From contig OZ038495.1 in NCBI GenBank assembly GCA_964036315.1, forward strand, positions 29,140,758 through 29,204,757: a stretch of DNA of 64,000 nucleotides. Direction: 5' to 3'. Each line of letters begins with the position of its first letter. Position 1 is the first letter of the stretch. This stretch comes from Acanthosepion esculentum. Its lineage: Eukaryota; Mollusca; Cephalopoda; Sepiida; Sepiidae. Of the stretch, positions 44,284-54,090 are shown piece by piece. A program made the translations under genes and the position numbers. The notes beneath the pieces are model-generated. The model was not told where the DNA came from and ran no database searches. It worked only from the letters and a program-made list of their open reading frames with translations.

Positions 44284-44403
44284 GTGCGCCAACGACTTAG
44301 TGGTAGAATCCCCGACTGACGCCAATTCAGTCGGGTTTTCGATCCTAGCTAGGACGTCTAGCCACACTGATGAGCTGTGATACAGCGAAACAGTCTGTGG
44401 ATG

Positions 44404-44406
<3 letters not shown>
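44284..44406 (+). mobile_element. Family E tRNA-like SINE with (TA)n tail
   Basis: The head resembles a tRNA: A-box-like gacttagtggtagaatc and B-box-like gttttcgatcctagc. The body (actgatgagctgtgatacag, cgaaacagtctgtggatgac) matches the minus strand of 56139-56175. The (TA)n array at 44407-44448 follows the last body base directly and behaves as its 3' tail. Confidence 0.72.

Positions 44407-44448
<42 letters not shown>
44407..44448. repeat. (TA)n microsatellite
   Basis: About 21 TA units, 3' tail of the family E SINE. Confidence 0.95.
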
Positions 44449-44450
<2 letters not shown>

Positions 44451-44556
44451 CTTAACTTACATATGTGTGTCTGTCCATTCTTAACTATATATATGATACA
44501 TATCTAGCGTATATATGTTCATAAACAGACACACACACGCACGGAAGCTTATTGCT

Positions 44557-44692
44557 ATAGTGATTTATACTATTACGTATAGCTTAGATGTGGCACAAGG
44601 CCGAAACTAGGGGACACCCAATGAGGATCGAACTCGCGACTCAGTCATAACTGACCAAGCGAGGCAAACTTATTAACCATTACACCAAGTCG
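44557..44692 (-). mobile_element. Family D tRNA-derived SINE, second copy
   Basis: On the minus strand: gtgtaatggttaataagttt (A-box region), gagttcgatcctcattgggt (B box), then ggccttgtgccacatctaag and the tail ending aatcactata. Same layout as 8300-8436; no clear target duplication was seen. Confidence 0.8.
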
Positions 44693-44777
44693 AAACAGCA
44701 GAATGCGTGTTGCTATATACCTCTTTGTATATCCGTTTATATAAATATACGTACATAGACTGTGATATAAAAATGCA

Positions 44778-44779
<2 letters not shown>

Positions 44780-44827
<48 letters not shown>
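44780..44827. repeat. (TA)n microsatellite
   Basis: About 24 TA units. Confidence 0.95.
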
Positions 44828-44829
<2 letters not shown>

Positions 44830-44985
44830 GTGTGTGTTTGTGAGCGCAACCAAATAAAATACATAGATATAAAGTGCAAACATAGCAACATAATATATAG
44901 AAAAAATATATATACCTCCAAATTTATATTCTTATTTGAATATACGTTACTACAGACGTGTTTGTGAAAGAAAGAAAGAGAGATC

Positions 44986-44994
<9 letters not shown>

Positions 44995-45056
<62 letters not shown>
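44995..45056. repeat. (TA)n microsatellite
   Basis: About 31 TA units preceded by a short GT tract. Confidence 0.95.
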
Positions 45057-45059
<3 letters not shown>

Positions 45060-45809
45060 CGCTTAGAGTAAATAAATTACTTACTTTCTCCTCTTAGCCA
45101 TCGTTTGTATAATAATATTTGACAAGACATCTCTCCGGATGGAATTTCAAGTGATCTGATTCACCAGCGGGAACTTGAAACAAAAAAAGTGAAGCTAATA
45201 AAAATGAAGAAACATTGCCCAAATCGTTGCATAAGCAGTTAATTCCTTCGAGCGGAGCCTTCACTATAAATCTCGCTGTAAATCACAAAAAAATAAAACG
45301 TAGAAGATATGATCAGTATTTTCAAATCTCTCCTTCTTTCGAGAGTAATGAACATTCCAAAGCAAAAATTACGTGCTCTTGGCTTCAGATCAAATCATTG
45401 GTGGTGTTTAAGCGTCTCTTTCGTCTCTTTAAAGACTCGTCTCCTGGTTTAAACCTTCCGCATTTCTTAACCTCATTTATTTATAGCGGTGTTCGATTCT
45501 CACAGGGAGTCTTATTCTCATGGATTATTTTCTGCCTGAATTTCTAGACTGAAGAGTTACCATTACTTACATTCGGACTAATGTCCTCGCATTTGCTTTT
45601 ATCATCACGTTACGTTTGTGGGGACCTCCGGCTTTCTCCAGCTACCAGTAATCTTCAGGGTATTTATTTTCTTTATTTAATCTCCGGGTGTAGATTTTTG
45701 TTTTTCCCTGTCTAAAGATACCTGTTATACTAAGTTATCGTTCGTCCACTTTCCACTGAGTTTACGTCTGTACTACCCAACCCATGATTTGAACTCAATT
45801 ATTATACCT
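45057..45809. other. Unassigned stretch
   Basis: A 110-codon plus-strand frame (45215-45547) has no recognised domain. 45570-45650 faintly resembles the minus-strand body of family A (attcggactaatgtcctcg). Confidence 0.4.
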
Positions 45810-46735
45810 TTTTCTTTTGTGCCGTCTCCTTTCAGGTCGTATAAGATCATGGATCTTCACTTCCCCTTTATCACTTGTAGCTCTCAATAAGTTTCGTTCT
45901 TCTGCCACCTTCCCCAGACCACGTTCTGTCATCCACTTGCTTAAGCCTGCAAGGTATCATGCATTGCTTTTCCTTGTCTCTCCCTCTATTCGACCTCTGA
46001 GTATCAGTTTCTCCACGTCATCATTTCTCATTAAGTGTCCCAGAAATTTCACCTGACTCTTCCTGATGTTAAGCATAAGCTTCCTCCTTGTTTACATGCT
46101 CTCTAAAACCTCATCGTTGCTCATACGCTCGGCTCGTGATATCCTTACCATCCTTCTGTAGAATTATATATCCGTTGACTCGAGTCTCTTCATCTCGGAG
46201 GAGACCGTCCAACATTCGGTGATGTTTAGGGGGACAGACGTCACGTAGCATTTGAGTACTCTTTTCTTTGTTACAAAAGAAATCCTCTTGAAAGCTCAAT
46301 ACTCTGCACAGATTTTGGAATGCATCCTTGGCCATCCCAATACGTCTTCGGATCTCAGTTTCTCAATTAACGTTCTCTGTCAAAAGACTACCCAGATATT
46401 TTAAACTTCAGCACCTACTTGATTTTAGTGTCCCCGACCTGCAAATTGCATTTCGGGCTCAACCTTGTACTGATGGCAATGCATTCTGTCTTCTTGTAGT
46501 TGTATGCTTAGTCCCCGCTTCTCGCTCTACTTCGCTACCTTCTGTAGGAGGTTTTGTAGTTTCTTTTCCGTGTCTGCTATCTGGACTGTGTCATCTGCGT
46601 ATCTTATGTTAATATTGTGACTGCCAGTGCTGAATCCCGGTAGAATCTCCGATACTCTCGGAATTGTCTCGCTATGTAGGTTGAATAAAACCGGTGAGAA
46701 GACACATCCTTGCCTTACACCCCTTTTGTATGTTC
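45810..46735 (-). pseudogene. RTE-type LINE reverse transcriptase, 5'-truncated
   Basis: From 46730 the minus-strand translation gives TKGVRQGCVFSPVLFNLHSE (RT motif RQGC.SP.LFN), then INIRYADDTVQIADTEKKLQ (catalytic YADD intact), LLQKVAK, MHCHQYKVEPE, VLKCYVTSVPLNITECWTVS (thumb), FYRRMVRISRAERMSNDEVL, VKFLGHLMRNDDVEKLILRG and RIEGETRKSNA. The order is that of RTE-clade proteins, with several shifts and stops. The endonuclease half is missing. It belongs to the same clade as 40283-40810 but is a separate lineage by sequence. Confidence 0.85.
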
Positions 46736-46910
46736 GTGGAATTCATCCTCTTAAAGCTTTAATTCGCTAGCCTATTATCATTTGCGATAATCCCGAATCG
46801 AGAACTTGGAGAAAAAAATATTCTTGGTTGCCCGCTGTTAACATTGCTTCAGCTATAGTACCGGTTCACCACGACTGTATTTTTGTTTAAGGCTGCTGCT
46901 GCTGCTGCTT
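46736..46910. other. Spacer with short (CTG)n
   Basis: Six gctgct-type CTG units lie at about 46890-46908. Nothing else was recognised. Confidence 0.6.
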
Positions 46911-47345
46911 TGTTGTCATTTTTATTTGTTTATTTATTAATGTCGCCCATACAGTATTTACTTCATTCTAGGCCCACAGAGGCTGTTCTCATTACATATG
47001 CACCGATTTTGTTAGTGCAGAACACTAGAGAATCAGACAGCTATCTAGCATTTTTTAAGTTCATTCCACAGAGGTTGGAGACCACATTTGTCCTTTCATA
47101 CATGCCCGACATCGCTGTTTCTCTTCTAAATACGGATTTTTGATGTTTCTCCAGTTTCACTTCAACGGAACGTCTGGTTTCACTATCTACATTATTCGGA
47201 CTATTGTCCTCATTTTTGTCGCCATATTTATTACAACGTTTCGGCCGTTGTACGCTCCGGCCTTCTTCAGGTGGTTGGAATGTCGAACTGAACCCTTTAT
47301 TGCGCTCACTGGGGTAGACTGTTCGAGTTCCACGTGCCATGGTTT
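46911..47345. repeat. 430-bp duplicated block, copy 1
   Basis: Near-identical (about 95% by eye) to 51893-52326. The first ~250 bases (ttgtcatttttatttgttta, cagtatttacttcattctag, cacagaggctgttctcatta) occur only in these two places. The rest is a minus-strand family A body. Confidence 0.9.
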
Positions 47346-47505
47346 AATGGATATCAGTTATCAGTAATCTCCTGTTAATTCGCCTTTCCAAGTTCTCCAC
47401 TGCCTTAACCGGGTATTGAACTCACACTCTTTGGGTCTTGTTACTGGTTCTAACCAACGCCTTAATCCACTGTGCCATGTGTCTTTAAGGTAACTGATAT
47501 CCATT
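47186..47505 (-). mobile_element. Family A SINE, full, head shared with a plus-strand body
   Basis: Minus-strand full copy with head at about 47425-47500 (A box tggcacagtggattaaggcg, B box gagttcaatacccggt). The body ends near 47186 at cattattcgg, where the unique ~250-base sequence begins. A second family A body without a head starts on the plus strand immediately beyond 47490. Confidence 0.85.
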
Positions 47506-47700
47506 AAACATGGCACGTGAAACTAGAACAGTCTATCCCAGTGAGCAAAATAAAGAATTCAGTTCGACATTCAAACCACCTGAAGAAGGCTGGGGTGTAC
47601 AACGGTCGAAACGTAATAAATATGGCGACAAAGATGAGGACAATAATCCGAATTATGTAAATAGAGTATATAATACCTCATCTCAGAAATATAGACAGAT
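47492..47700 (+). mobile_element. Family A SINE body, headless, head-to-head with the previous copy
   Basis: It begins taactgatatccattaaaca, the point where the head joins the body in full copies, and continues through gtctatcccagtgagcaaaa, tgaagaaggctggggtgtac and cgaaacgtaataaatatgg to the 3' end atagacagata. It has no A or B box of its own. Confidence 0.82.
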
Positions 47701-48224
47701 ACGTCTGGTTTCACCTTTATATTCTTTACCACAGCTGTAAGAGACCGTATATATTCAGTTCTGTGTAAGATGACATTTCAGATCTTTCTCCGTAAAGTCG
47801 AGCTGGTTTTAATATTGTTCTGACGTTGTATGAACAGCAAATATTCTGAATCTTTGCTGACAATCCCTAGTCGTAAGAGAGAATGTGGATTCGTAAATAA
47901 TTTCTAGATTAGATTCAGTCCGTTGAATATGATGTTATTCATTGGAATACTTTTACTGTCATTATCGGAAGCCAGAACGCAAACTTAATATGCTTATAGC
48001 TTCAAGTTTTATTTTAATTATGTAACTTCGTATTAAGGATTATTCTGCGAGAGGTTTCAACCGAGGTTAAAGATTATTTAATGTTGCCACGTACTTAATA
48101 TACACAGCCGCATAAAGCTTACGAGTGAAGGAGGATAATGCTGCCTTAAGAAATGACGCAAGAATATATATACAATAAAAAATGCATATACAACAATACA
48201 TGCATATATATATATATATATATA
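47701..48224. other. Unassigned spacer
   Basis: No gene was recognised. Confidence 0.45.
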
Positions 48225-48770
48225 CATGCATACATATACAACAATACATGCATACATATACAACAATACATGCACATATATACATGCATACATATACAAC
48301 AAGACATGCACATATATACATGCATACATATACAACAAGACATGCACATATATACATGCATACATATACAACAAGACATGCACATATATACATGCATACA
48401 TATACAACAAGACATGCACATATATACATGCATACATATACAACAAGACATGCACATATATACATGCATACATATACAACAAGACATGCACATATATACA
48501 TGCATACATATACAACAAGACATGCACATATATACATGCATACATATACAACAAGACATGCACATATATACATGCATACATATACAACAAGACATGCACA
48601 TATATACATGCATACATATACAACAAGACATGCGCATATATATGCATACATATACAAGACATGCATATATATATATGCATACATATACAACAAGACTTGC
48701 ATATATGCATGCATACATATACAACAAGACTTGCATATATGCATGCATACATATACAACAAGACATGAAT
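48225..48770. repeat. 36-bp minisatellite, about 15 copies
   Basis: The unit is acaacaagacatgcacatat then atacatgcatacatat. 36 is a multiple of 3, so all six frames stay open and give 12-residue peptide repeats (for example YVCMYICACLVV); these are artefacts. The right edge shows shorter, diverged units. Confidence 0.95.
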
Positions 48771-48783
48771 ATATCAAATTATT

Positions 48784-48972
48784 CGAAAATTATAACAATT
48801 AGTTTATAAAATCATTACAAAAATAGCCATTTATTTTGTGTACGGAATAAATTCCAATAACCAAAAATACTATTCATAAAAGAGTGCTCAATACAGAGTA
48901 GAGCAAATGTAATATTTTCGAAAATTATAACATAAATATGTTATAAAATCATTACAAAAATAGCCATTTTGT
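48784..48972 (+). repeat. 54-bp direct repeat pair
   Basis: 48784-48838 and 48920-48972 share cgaaaattataac and ttataaaatcattacaaaaa then tagccattt. The second copy overlaps the start of the foldback at 48964. Confidence 0.8.
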
Positions 48973-49155
48973 TTCAACACTCCTGGAGTCTTATCAAGCA
49001 AAGATGTTCAATTCAGCATAAAGAGTTTCAAAAAGCTTATGTAACAGCGTTTCCCCCATCGAGTGGCGTTTGGTTGATTTGAAACTTTTAGAACTATTTA
49101 TTCTATATTCAACACCATCACTTGATAAGTCTCCAGAAGTATTGAAACAAAATGG
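48964..49155. repeat. 192-bp foldback (hairpin) element
   Basis: The outer arms ccattttgtttcaacactcc then tggagtcttatcaag and the right end (tcacttgataagtctccaga, agtattgaaacaaaatgg) are inverted repeats. Pairing continues inward (aagagtttcaaaaagctt with its diverged complement), giving arms of about 80 bases around a ~35-base loop. Confidence 0.8.
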
Positions 49156-49520
49156 ATATATATATATATATATATATAACAAACACAGTGAGTCTTACCA
49201 AATATACTTTTGCATATATGTGTTTAATGCGTTTTTTTAATAGCATGTTAGATTGCACTAACGTATTTGAACATTATGTACTAGAATTGATTAATCTTTT
49301 AAGCTTTTTTCAGTTTTAAGACACAAAATATTTCATTTTTATATGCCAGTAGCCATATAAAATAGTATTTACAATAAATATTATACATATATACACGCAC
49401 ACTATATATATATACACACAACTCCAAGTAGGTGTTAAGGACTGTCAGTCCAGAAACATCTTCAGAGATCGAAGTCTTTTGTTAGTATAAGTGGCGAGAT
49501 TGTATCATCACCGGATGCTA
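49156..49520. other. Spacer with short TA tracts
   Basis: TA tracts at about 49157-49178 and 49405-49418. 49425-49520 may be the tail of the 5S-derived repeat read on the minus strand (it contains the small hairpin ggactgacagtcc). Confidence 0.45.
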
Positions 49521-49609
49521 GGCCTTACAGCACCTAGTATCCTCAACTGTCACCCATATGAGTACTGACCAGACTCAACGTTGCTTATCTGCAGTGATCC
49601 TACGAGAAC

Positions 49610-49612
<3 letters not shown>
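49521..49612 (-). mobile_element. 5S rRNA-derived repeat (SINE3-type or 5S pseudogene)
   Basis: On the minus strand this reads ccggttctcgtaggatcact, gcagataagcaacgttgag, tctggtcagtactcatatgg, gtgacagttgaggatactag, gtgctgtaaggcc. It follows eukaryotic 5S rRNA from about nucleotide 28 to 117, including the internal promoter regions (box A around taagcaacgt, box C around ggtcagtactcatatgggtgac). The first ~28 nucleotides are missing, and several substitutions rule out a working 5S gene. It abuts a (TA)n array at its 5' end, and its 3' side continues into non-5S sequence, as in 5S-derived SINEs. Confidence 0.8.

Positions 49613-49669
<57 letters not shown>
49613..49669. repeat. (TA)n then (GA)n microsatellite
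   Basis: (TA)20 followed by about eight GA units. Confidence 0.95.
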
Positions 49670-49671
<2 letters not shown>

Positions 49672-50358
49672 TCAGATTATAAAAAAAAACACAGATATAT
49701 TTAGATATATAAACACGCAAAAAAACGAACGAAACAGAAAATAGATGTCCACGACCCGAGAAAAACTGACAACATATACATACAATGAAAGGCATATATA
49801 AGCGATCACACACGTATACACACTTACAATATTCAAGTTTGAAAGTGTTAATAAACAAATTCAAACAGACGAAATATCATTTACAAGGGTAAAGATATAT
49901 AGATAAAAAGAGGGTTCAATAGATAAAGATTTAAGATGGGTAGAATAGAAAAACAAATATACGGCATTGAACAACGCAAAAAAAAACATATATAAATAGA
50001 CAGAAAAAAATAATATATATGTATACACACACATAAAAAACACCAAATTCATATGTCCAGGAAAAATGCAACACTGAAAAGAAAATAAGACCAGCTAATA
50101 TATAAAGAAGAAAACACACAAATATATATAAATATCTCATATATACTTTCATACGCATGAGTACACATACACGAGTACAAATATATAACAATATATATAA
50201 AAATACATACATACGTATGTGTACACGCATTCATCACTACAGATATATACATACATATATATATATACACGCATGCTTATATACACACATGCAGAAATAA
50301 ATATAAATATATCAATCTATACGGTAACAACAAATAAAATAAATTATCCTAGATCATG
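49670..50358. other. Unassigned AT/CA-rich stretch
   Basis: Low-complexity cata/tata tracts. Open frames here are composition-driven. Confidence 0.5.
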
Positions 50359-50438
50359 TTTAGATCAGGTGATTCCCATTATTATCTTGTATGGACGAAT
50401 GCCCCTACTAGATCGGAATGGGAATCACCTGATCTAAA
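50359..50438. repeat. Perfect 22-bp stem hairpin
   Basis: tttagatcaggtgattccca then tt (50359-50380) is the exact reverse complement of 50417-50438, with a 36-base loop. It is isolated in the window, and no matching longer element was seen. Confidence 0.85.
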
Positions 50439-50805
50439 TATGTCATTGATTCTAATACCTCATCGTAGCCGTTCTTGAGGAAAAGCTATATTTTATTAAA
50501 TTTTTCCCGTTTATGCAAGCTGAACAGGAGAATATTTTCAATATGTTTTCAATATTTTCAATGTTTTCTATTGCACAATTGTTTTTTAGATTATAGCTTG
50601 TTTTCAATGAACTGGCTGACCTTGTATACAATTGTAGTGAAAAGTATTCGACATTTTTTACGATTAATCATTATGAATAAGATCGAATTAGACAAATAGT
50701 GTAAATAAAACAGTTTCTATAGGAAGTGATTATAAAGGATAAAATTTATATTATGTTTAATAGCTCCACTGTAGTAAGCAGATAATGCCACTAAGACGCA
50801 AGGGG
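50439..50805. other. Unassigned spacer
   Basis: No gene or repeat was recognised. Confidence 0.45.
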
Positions 50806-51171
50806 TCAATGAGGAGAAAGGACAATAAAGGAACAGGTTTCAAGGAGGCAGGCGATTAACATAGCTAAAGTCTTCAAAAATTTAAAGGCTAACATGAAAG
50901 TAAAAAGCCGTAATAGAGTTCCACATGAGGAAAGTACGTGAGATAAAACTATTAACATAGAACTTACGATTCTATTCAGTAATTTCAACAGTAAAATAGT
51001 GAGACCTATCTGCCAATCTAGTACGAAACTTAAATTCATAAAGTCCAGGTACCAAAAGGAAAGCTCATTAGAAAAATTACCATAAAGGTATTTATAGAAA
51101 ATAACGGACGGCTTACTTAGGATGGTGGGAAAAGGACTGACATGGGGGTAACGCGTCAAGACCGATGTCAT
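50806..51171 (-). pseudogene. CR1/Jockey-like LINE C-terminal fragment, heavily decayed
   Basis: On the minus strand KYLYGNFSNELSF matches KYFHGNCSDELLS of better copies. Other frames give RTRLADRSHYFTVEI, KFYVNSFISRTF and MWNSI, in the expected order. Many shifts. Confidence 0.65.
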
Positions 51172-51837
51172 TGTAGATCTTTTCGGATTCCATCAAGAAT
51201 CTCTAGATATATAGCATAAGCAATACATTTTCTTTCTATGAGTGCCAAATTTCTAATACTTTTGAGAATTGAGTTTCCTTTTGCACTGTTTATTATTAAT
51301 TCATCAATGAATTAAGTAAACTAACAAGGAAGGAAATGACTCCTTTCGACACGCCATTATCCGGAAGGATTTGAAATGCTGTTCTCTCCAAGTACAACAC
51401 CGTTCCAATTCCGACAGAACTAGAGTTTCTTCGATATCTTTATTTTATATATTTTACAACGATTTAAATACTGGTTTGTTTGGTTTTTGATTTGATAACA
51501 ATTAATTTCCTTTCATTTATTATATTTTTCATACGTCATCTGATTCCGCGAGAGTCTAATAGTTAAACATTCGCGACGCCATTTTACATTTGGAATCAAC
51601 AATGTCTACATAAACATAGTTAAACCGTCACGAACACATGTTTTTATTTCACTGTAAAAGTCTAATCCTTAATACAATAAATAAGCGTTTACATGTCTTA
51701 CGACGCAGCATGGGCTTAAAAGGCTATCACAAAAATAGCTAAATACTAAAACATACGAAGGACCAAGAAGATTTTTGTAATTCTATTTTTGCACTTGGCA
51801 TTCATGAGACTAGATGCTTCCAGATTTAAAAAAAATG
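51172..51837. other. Unassigned spacer
   Basis: No gene or repeat was recognised. Confidence 0.45.
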
Positions 51838-51892
51838 AAAGGATATCAATATCTGTCTATATTTCTGAGATATTATATACATTATTTTTTGT
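51838..51892 (-). repeat. Family A 3' end, separated from its body
   Basis: atatctgtctatatttctga matches the extreme 3' end of minus-strand family A (as at 17766 and 61880). The unique ~250-base segment lies between it and the body at 52160. Confidence 0.7.
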
Positions 51893-52326
51893 CATTTTTA
51901 TTTGTTTATTTATTAATGTCGCCCATACAGTATTTACTTCATTCTAGGCCCACAGAGGCTGTTCTCATTACATATGCACCGATTTTGTTAGTGCAGAACA
52001 CTAGAGAATCAGACAGCTATCTGATATTTTTTAAATTCATTCTACAGAGGTTGGAGACCACATTTTTACCCTTCATACATGCCCGACATCGCTGTCTCCC
52101 CTGTAAATACGGATTTTTGATGTTTCTCCAGTTTCACTTCAACGGAACGTCTGGTTTCACTATCTACATTATTCGGACTATTGTCCTCATTTTTGTCGCC
52201 ATATTTATTACAACGTTTCGGCCGTTGTACGCTCCGGCCTTCTTCAGGTGGTTGGAATGTCGAACTGAACCCTTTATTTGAGCTCACTGGGGTAGACTGT
52301 TGTAGTTCCACGTGCCATGTTTAATG
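51893..52326. repeat. 430-bp duplicated block, copy 2
   Basis: The partner of 46911-47345, with the same order and orientation. The minus-strand family A body at 52160-52345 is headless here, unlike copy 1. Confidence 0.9.
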
Positions 52327-52350
52327 GATGTCAGTTATCACTTATCTCCT

Positions 52351-52630
52351 CAAGGACACATGGCACAGTGGATGAAGGCGTTGGTTAAATCCAGTGACAG
52401 GACCCCAAAAGAGTCCGAGTTCAATACCCGGTTAAGGCAATGGAGTACTTGGAGACATCCATTAAACATTGGACGTGGAAGTAGAACAGTCTACCCCAGT
52501 GAGCGAAATAAAGAGTTCAGTTCGACATTCCAACCACCTGAAGAAGGCTGGAGCGTACAACGGCCGAAACGTTGTAATAAATATGGCGACAAAGAGGAGG
52601 ACAATAGTCCGAATAATGTAAATAATGAAG
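52351..52630 (+). mobile_element. Family A SINE, full, head-to-head with a headless minus body
   Basis: The plus-strand head is caaggacacatggcacagtg, gatgaaggcg, with B box gagttcaatacccggt. The body runs to ggacaatagtccgaataatg and gtaaataatg. The adjacent minus-strand body (52160-52345) ends exactly where this head begins. Confidence 0.85.
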
Positions 52631-53464
52631 AATTTTGGTATTGTTTTCGGCCCATCTCCAAATTTTCGGCATAATAAATACATGTATTGTTAAAGATTCT
52701 AATAAAACGGATTTTATTTGATTAAAAGAGATAAACTAACAATCAGTTTGGCTAGTTTAGAAATCATTTTCTGAGAAGCCTCGAGGATATCTTCGTCTCA
52801 ACAAATAATAAATGAATAAGTCGCTGACTAATTTTTCACGAGACCAACTGCTGTCCATACTCATTCAACTTTTTATAACACCTGCGTTTCTCCAACGGGA
52901 GTATTATTATTTTTTAACACAGTTGTCTTTTGGCATCCTAGATAAAAACTCCGATATTTCATTGGCGAGGAACGTTGAGTTTATCAAGAGATCTTCTTTA
53001 TGAATACGACGTCCACATAACTTTGAACTCGAGATAAAGATCTGAGAGTTCTGACCGAATATGTCAAGAACAGTACAAAGATTTGTTTTTTTGAATCGCA
53101 ACCATATTTTCCTCTCTCTCACTCTAAATAAAAAATAATCACTCACAAAATATTCGTGTGTGTGTGTGTTTGGATAAAAACGGTTATTTTCAAGTAAGTA
53201 CGGTAGTCTCTATCAGAGATCCCTATAATCTGAAAAGTTCTTCTAAATTGTCAGATGGATATTTTTACTTGAACAATTCTGCAATTACTTCAGTCTGTTT
53301 TCCCAAACTGATTTTTCATTAATTACTAATGGAATCTAAGACAGGTGTTAATTAATCATTTATTAAGCGCCATACCTCAACAGAAAAATATTCGATATAA
53401 CAAAATATAGCAGAGATCTTGAGAAGGCTGGTGATTATGATAGCTGAAACTTTGTAATAGAAAA
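52631..53464. other. Unassigned stretch
   Basis: No recognised gene; a short (GT)n lies at about 53157-53170. Opposing 63- and 79-codon frames near 52812-53146 match nothing known to me. Confidence 0.45.
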
Positions 53465-53680
53465 TAATCTTTTTATGTACCGTGTTCCTTCAGGACTTAG
53501 GCGATCATAGTTCTCGACTTCCCCCCTATCCCTTCTAGATCCCAATAAGTTTTGTCCCTTTGCTACATCCCCAAAACCACTTCCTGTCATCCACTGGCCG
53601 CTAGGTATGTCATGTGTTGCTTTCCCTTGTCCCTCTTTCCCTCTATTCAACCTGTGAGTATCAGATTCTCCAAGCCAGTC
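53465..53680 (-). pseudogene. RTE-type LINE extreme C-terminus
   Basis: The minus strand gives TGLENLILTG, stop, IEGKRDKGKQHMTYLA, then MIA and LKEHGT, matching the tail of the 40283-40810 fragment (EGLEILILTGEIERKRDRRK, LTYL). Only about 70 codons remain, with stops. Confidence 0.72.
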
Positions 53681-53915
53681 TCAGTATGTGTAAATTTAAA
53701 ATTTTCGTCATATACGCGTATATATCGTGTATAATTTGGTAACCTATGCGGGTAAATTAATTGCTTCGTAATCGCATATTGTTTTAATAGTGGGAAATGG
53801 AACTAAAGTTAATACTTAAAAAAGAAAACCCCTAATCATTTTGTTCTCTTCCTTACTAACTCTGTGTAAAAAATTGTTTTTATTAAACAAATTTAGGGCC
53901 GAGTAACTTATATAT
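53681..53915. other. Short unassigned spacer
   Basis: No gene or repeat was recognised. Confidence 0.45.
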
Positions 53916-54013
53916 AAAGTGAACATAGAAGTCAACACTTAGAGGCGACAGTCTGTTTCATGCTAGCATGAAACAGACTGTCGCCTCTAAGTGTTGACTT
54001 CTATGTTCACTTT
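53916..54013. repeat. Perfect 98-bp palindrome (family C foldback)
   Basis: 53916-53964 is the exact reverse complement of 53965-54013: 49-base arms, no spacer, no mismatch (centre atgctagcat). Arm sequence: aaagtgaacatagaagtcaa, cacttagaggcgacagtctg, tttcatgct. Confidence 0.97.
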
Positions 54014-54088
54014 TATATTTACACACGCTCTATCTCTGATATTGAGCACTTTATACCATAAATATAGCACACTTTAAGATTATATATA
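54014..54088 (+). repeat. Family C constant end
   Basis: gctctatctctgatattgag, cactttataccataaatata and gcacactttaagattatata match the ends at 14540-14612 (+) and 41458-41531 (-). In all three places it accompanies the foldback arm. Confidence 0.85.
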
Positions 54089-54090
54089 TT

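Noticed and set aside
44284..44350. Possible functional tRNA
   Set aside because: A/B boxes are present, but the sequence is followed by a SINE body shared with 56130-56290, so it is a SINE head.
45215..45547. 110-codon plus-strand frame as a possible gene
   Set aside because: No domain recognised, and no splice or promoter context visible.
48067..48809. Five overlapping 180-236 codon frames
   Set aside because: All are translations of the 36-bp minisatellite, whose length is a multiple of 3; no frame is better than another.
49521..49612. Functional 5S rRNA gene
   Set aside because: The first ~28 nucleotides are missing and helices carry several substitutions.
51814..52281. 155-codon plus-strand frame (also 46883-47143)
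   Set aside because: It runs across the duplicated block and the antisense of family A; the shared sequence is a repeat, and the frames are not kept equally in the two copies.
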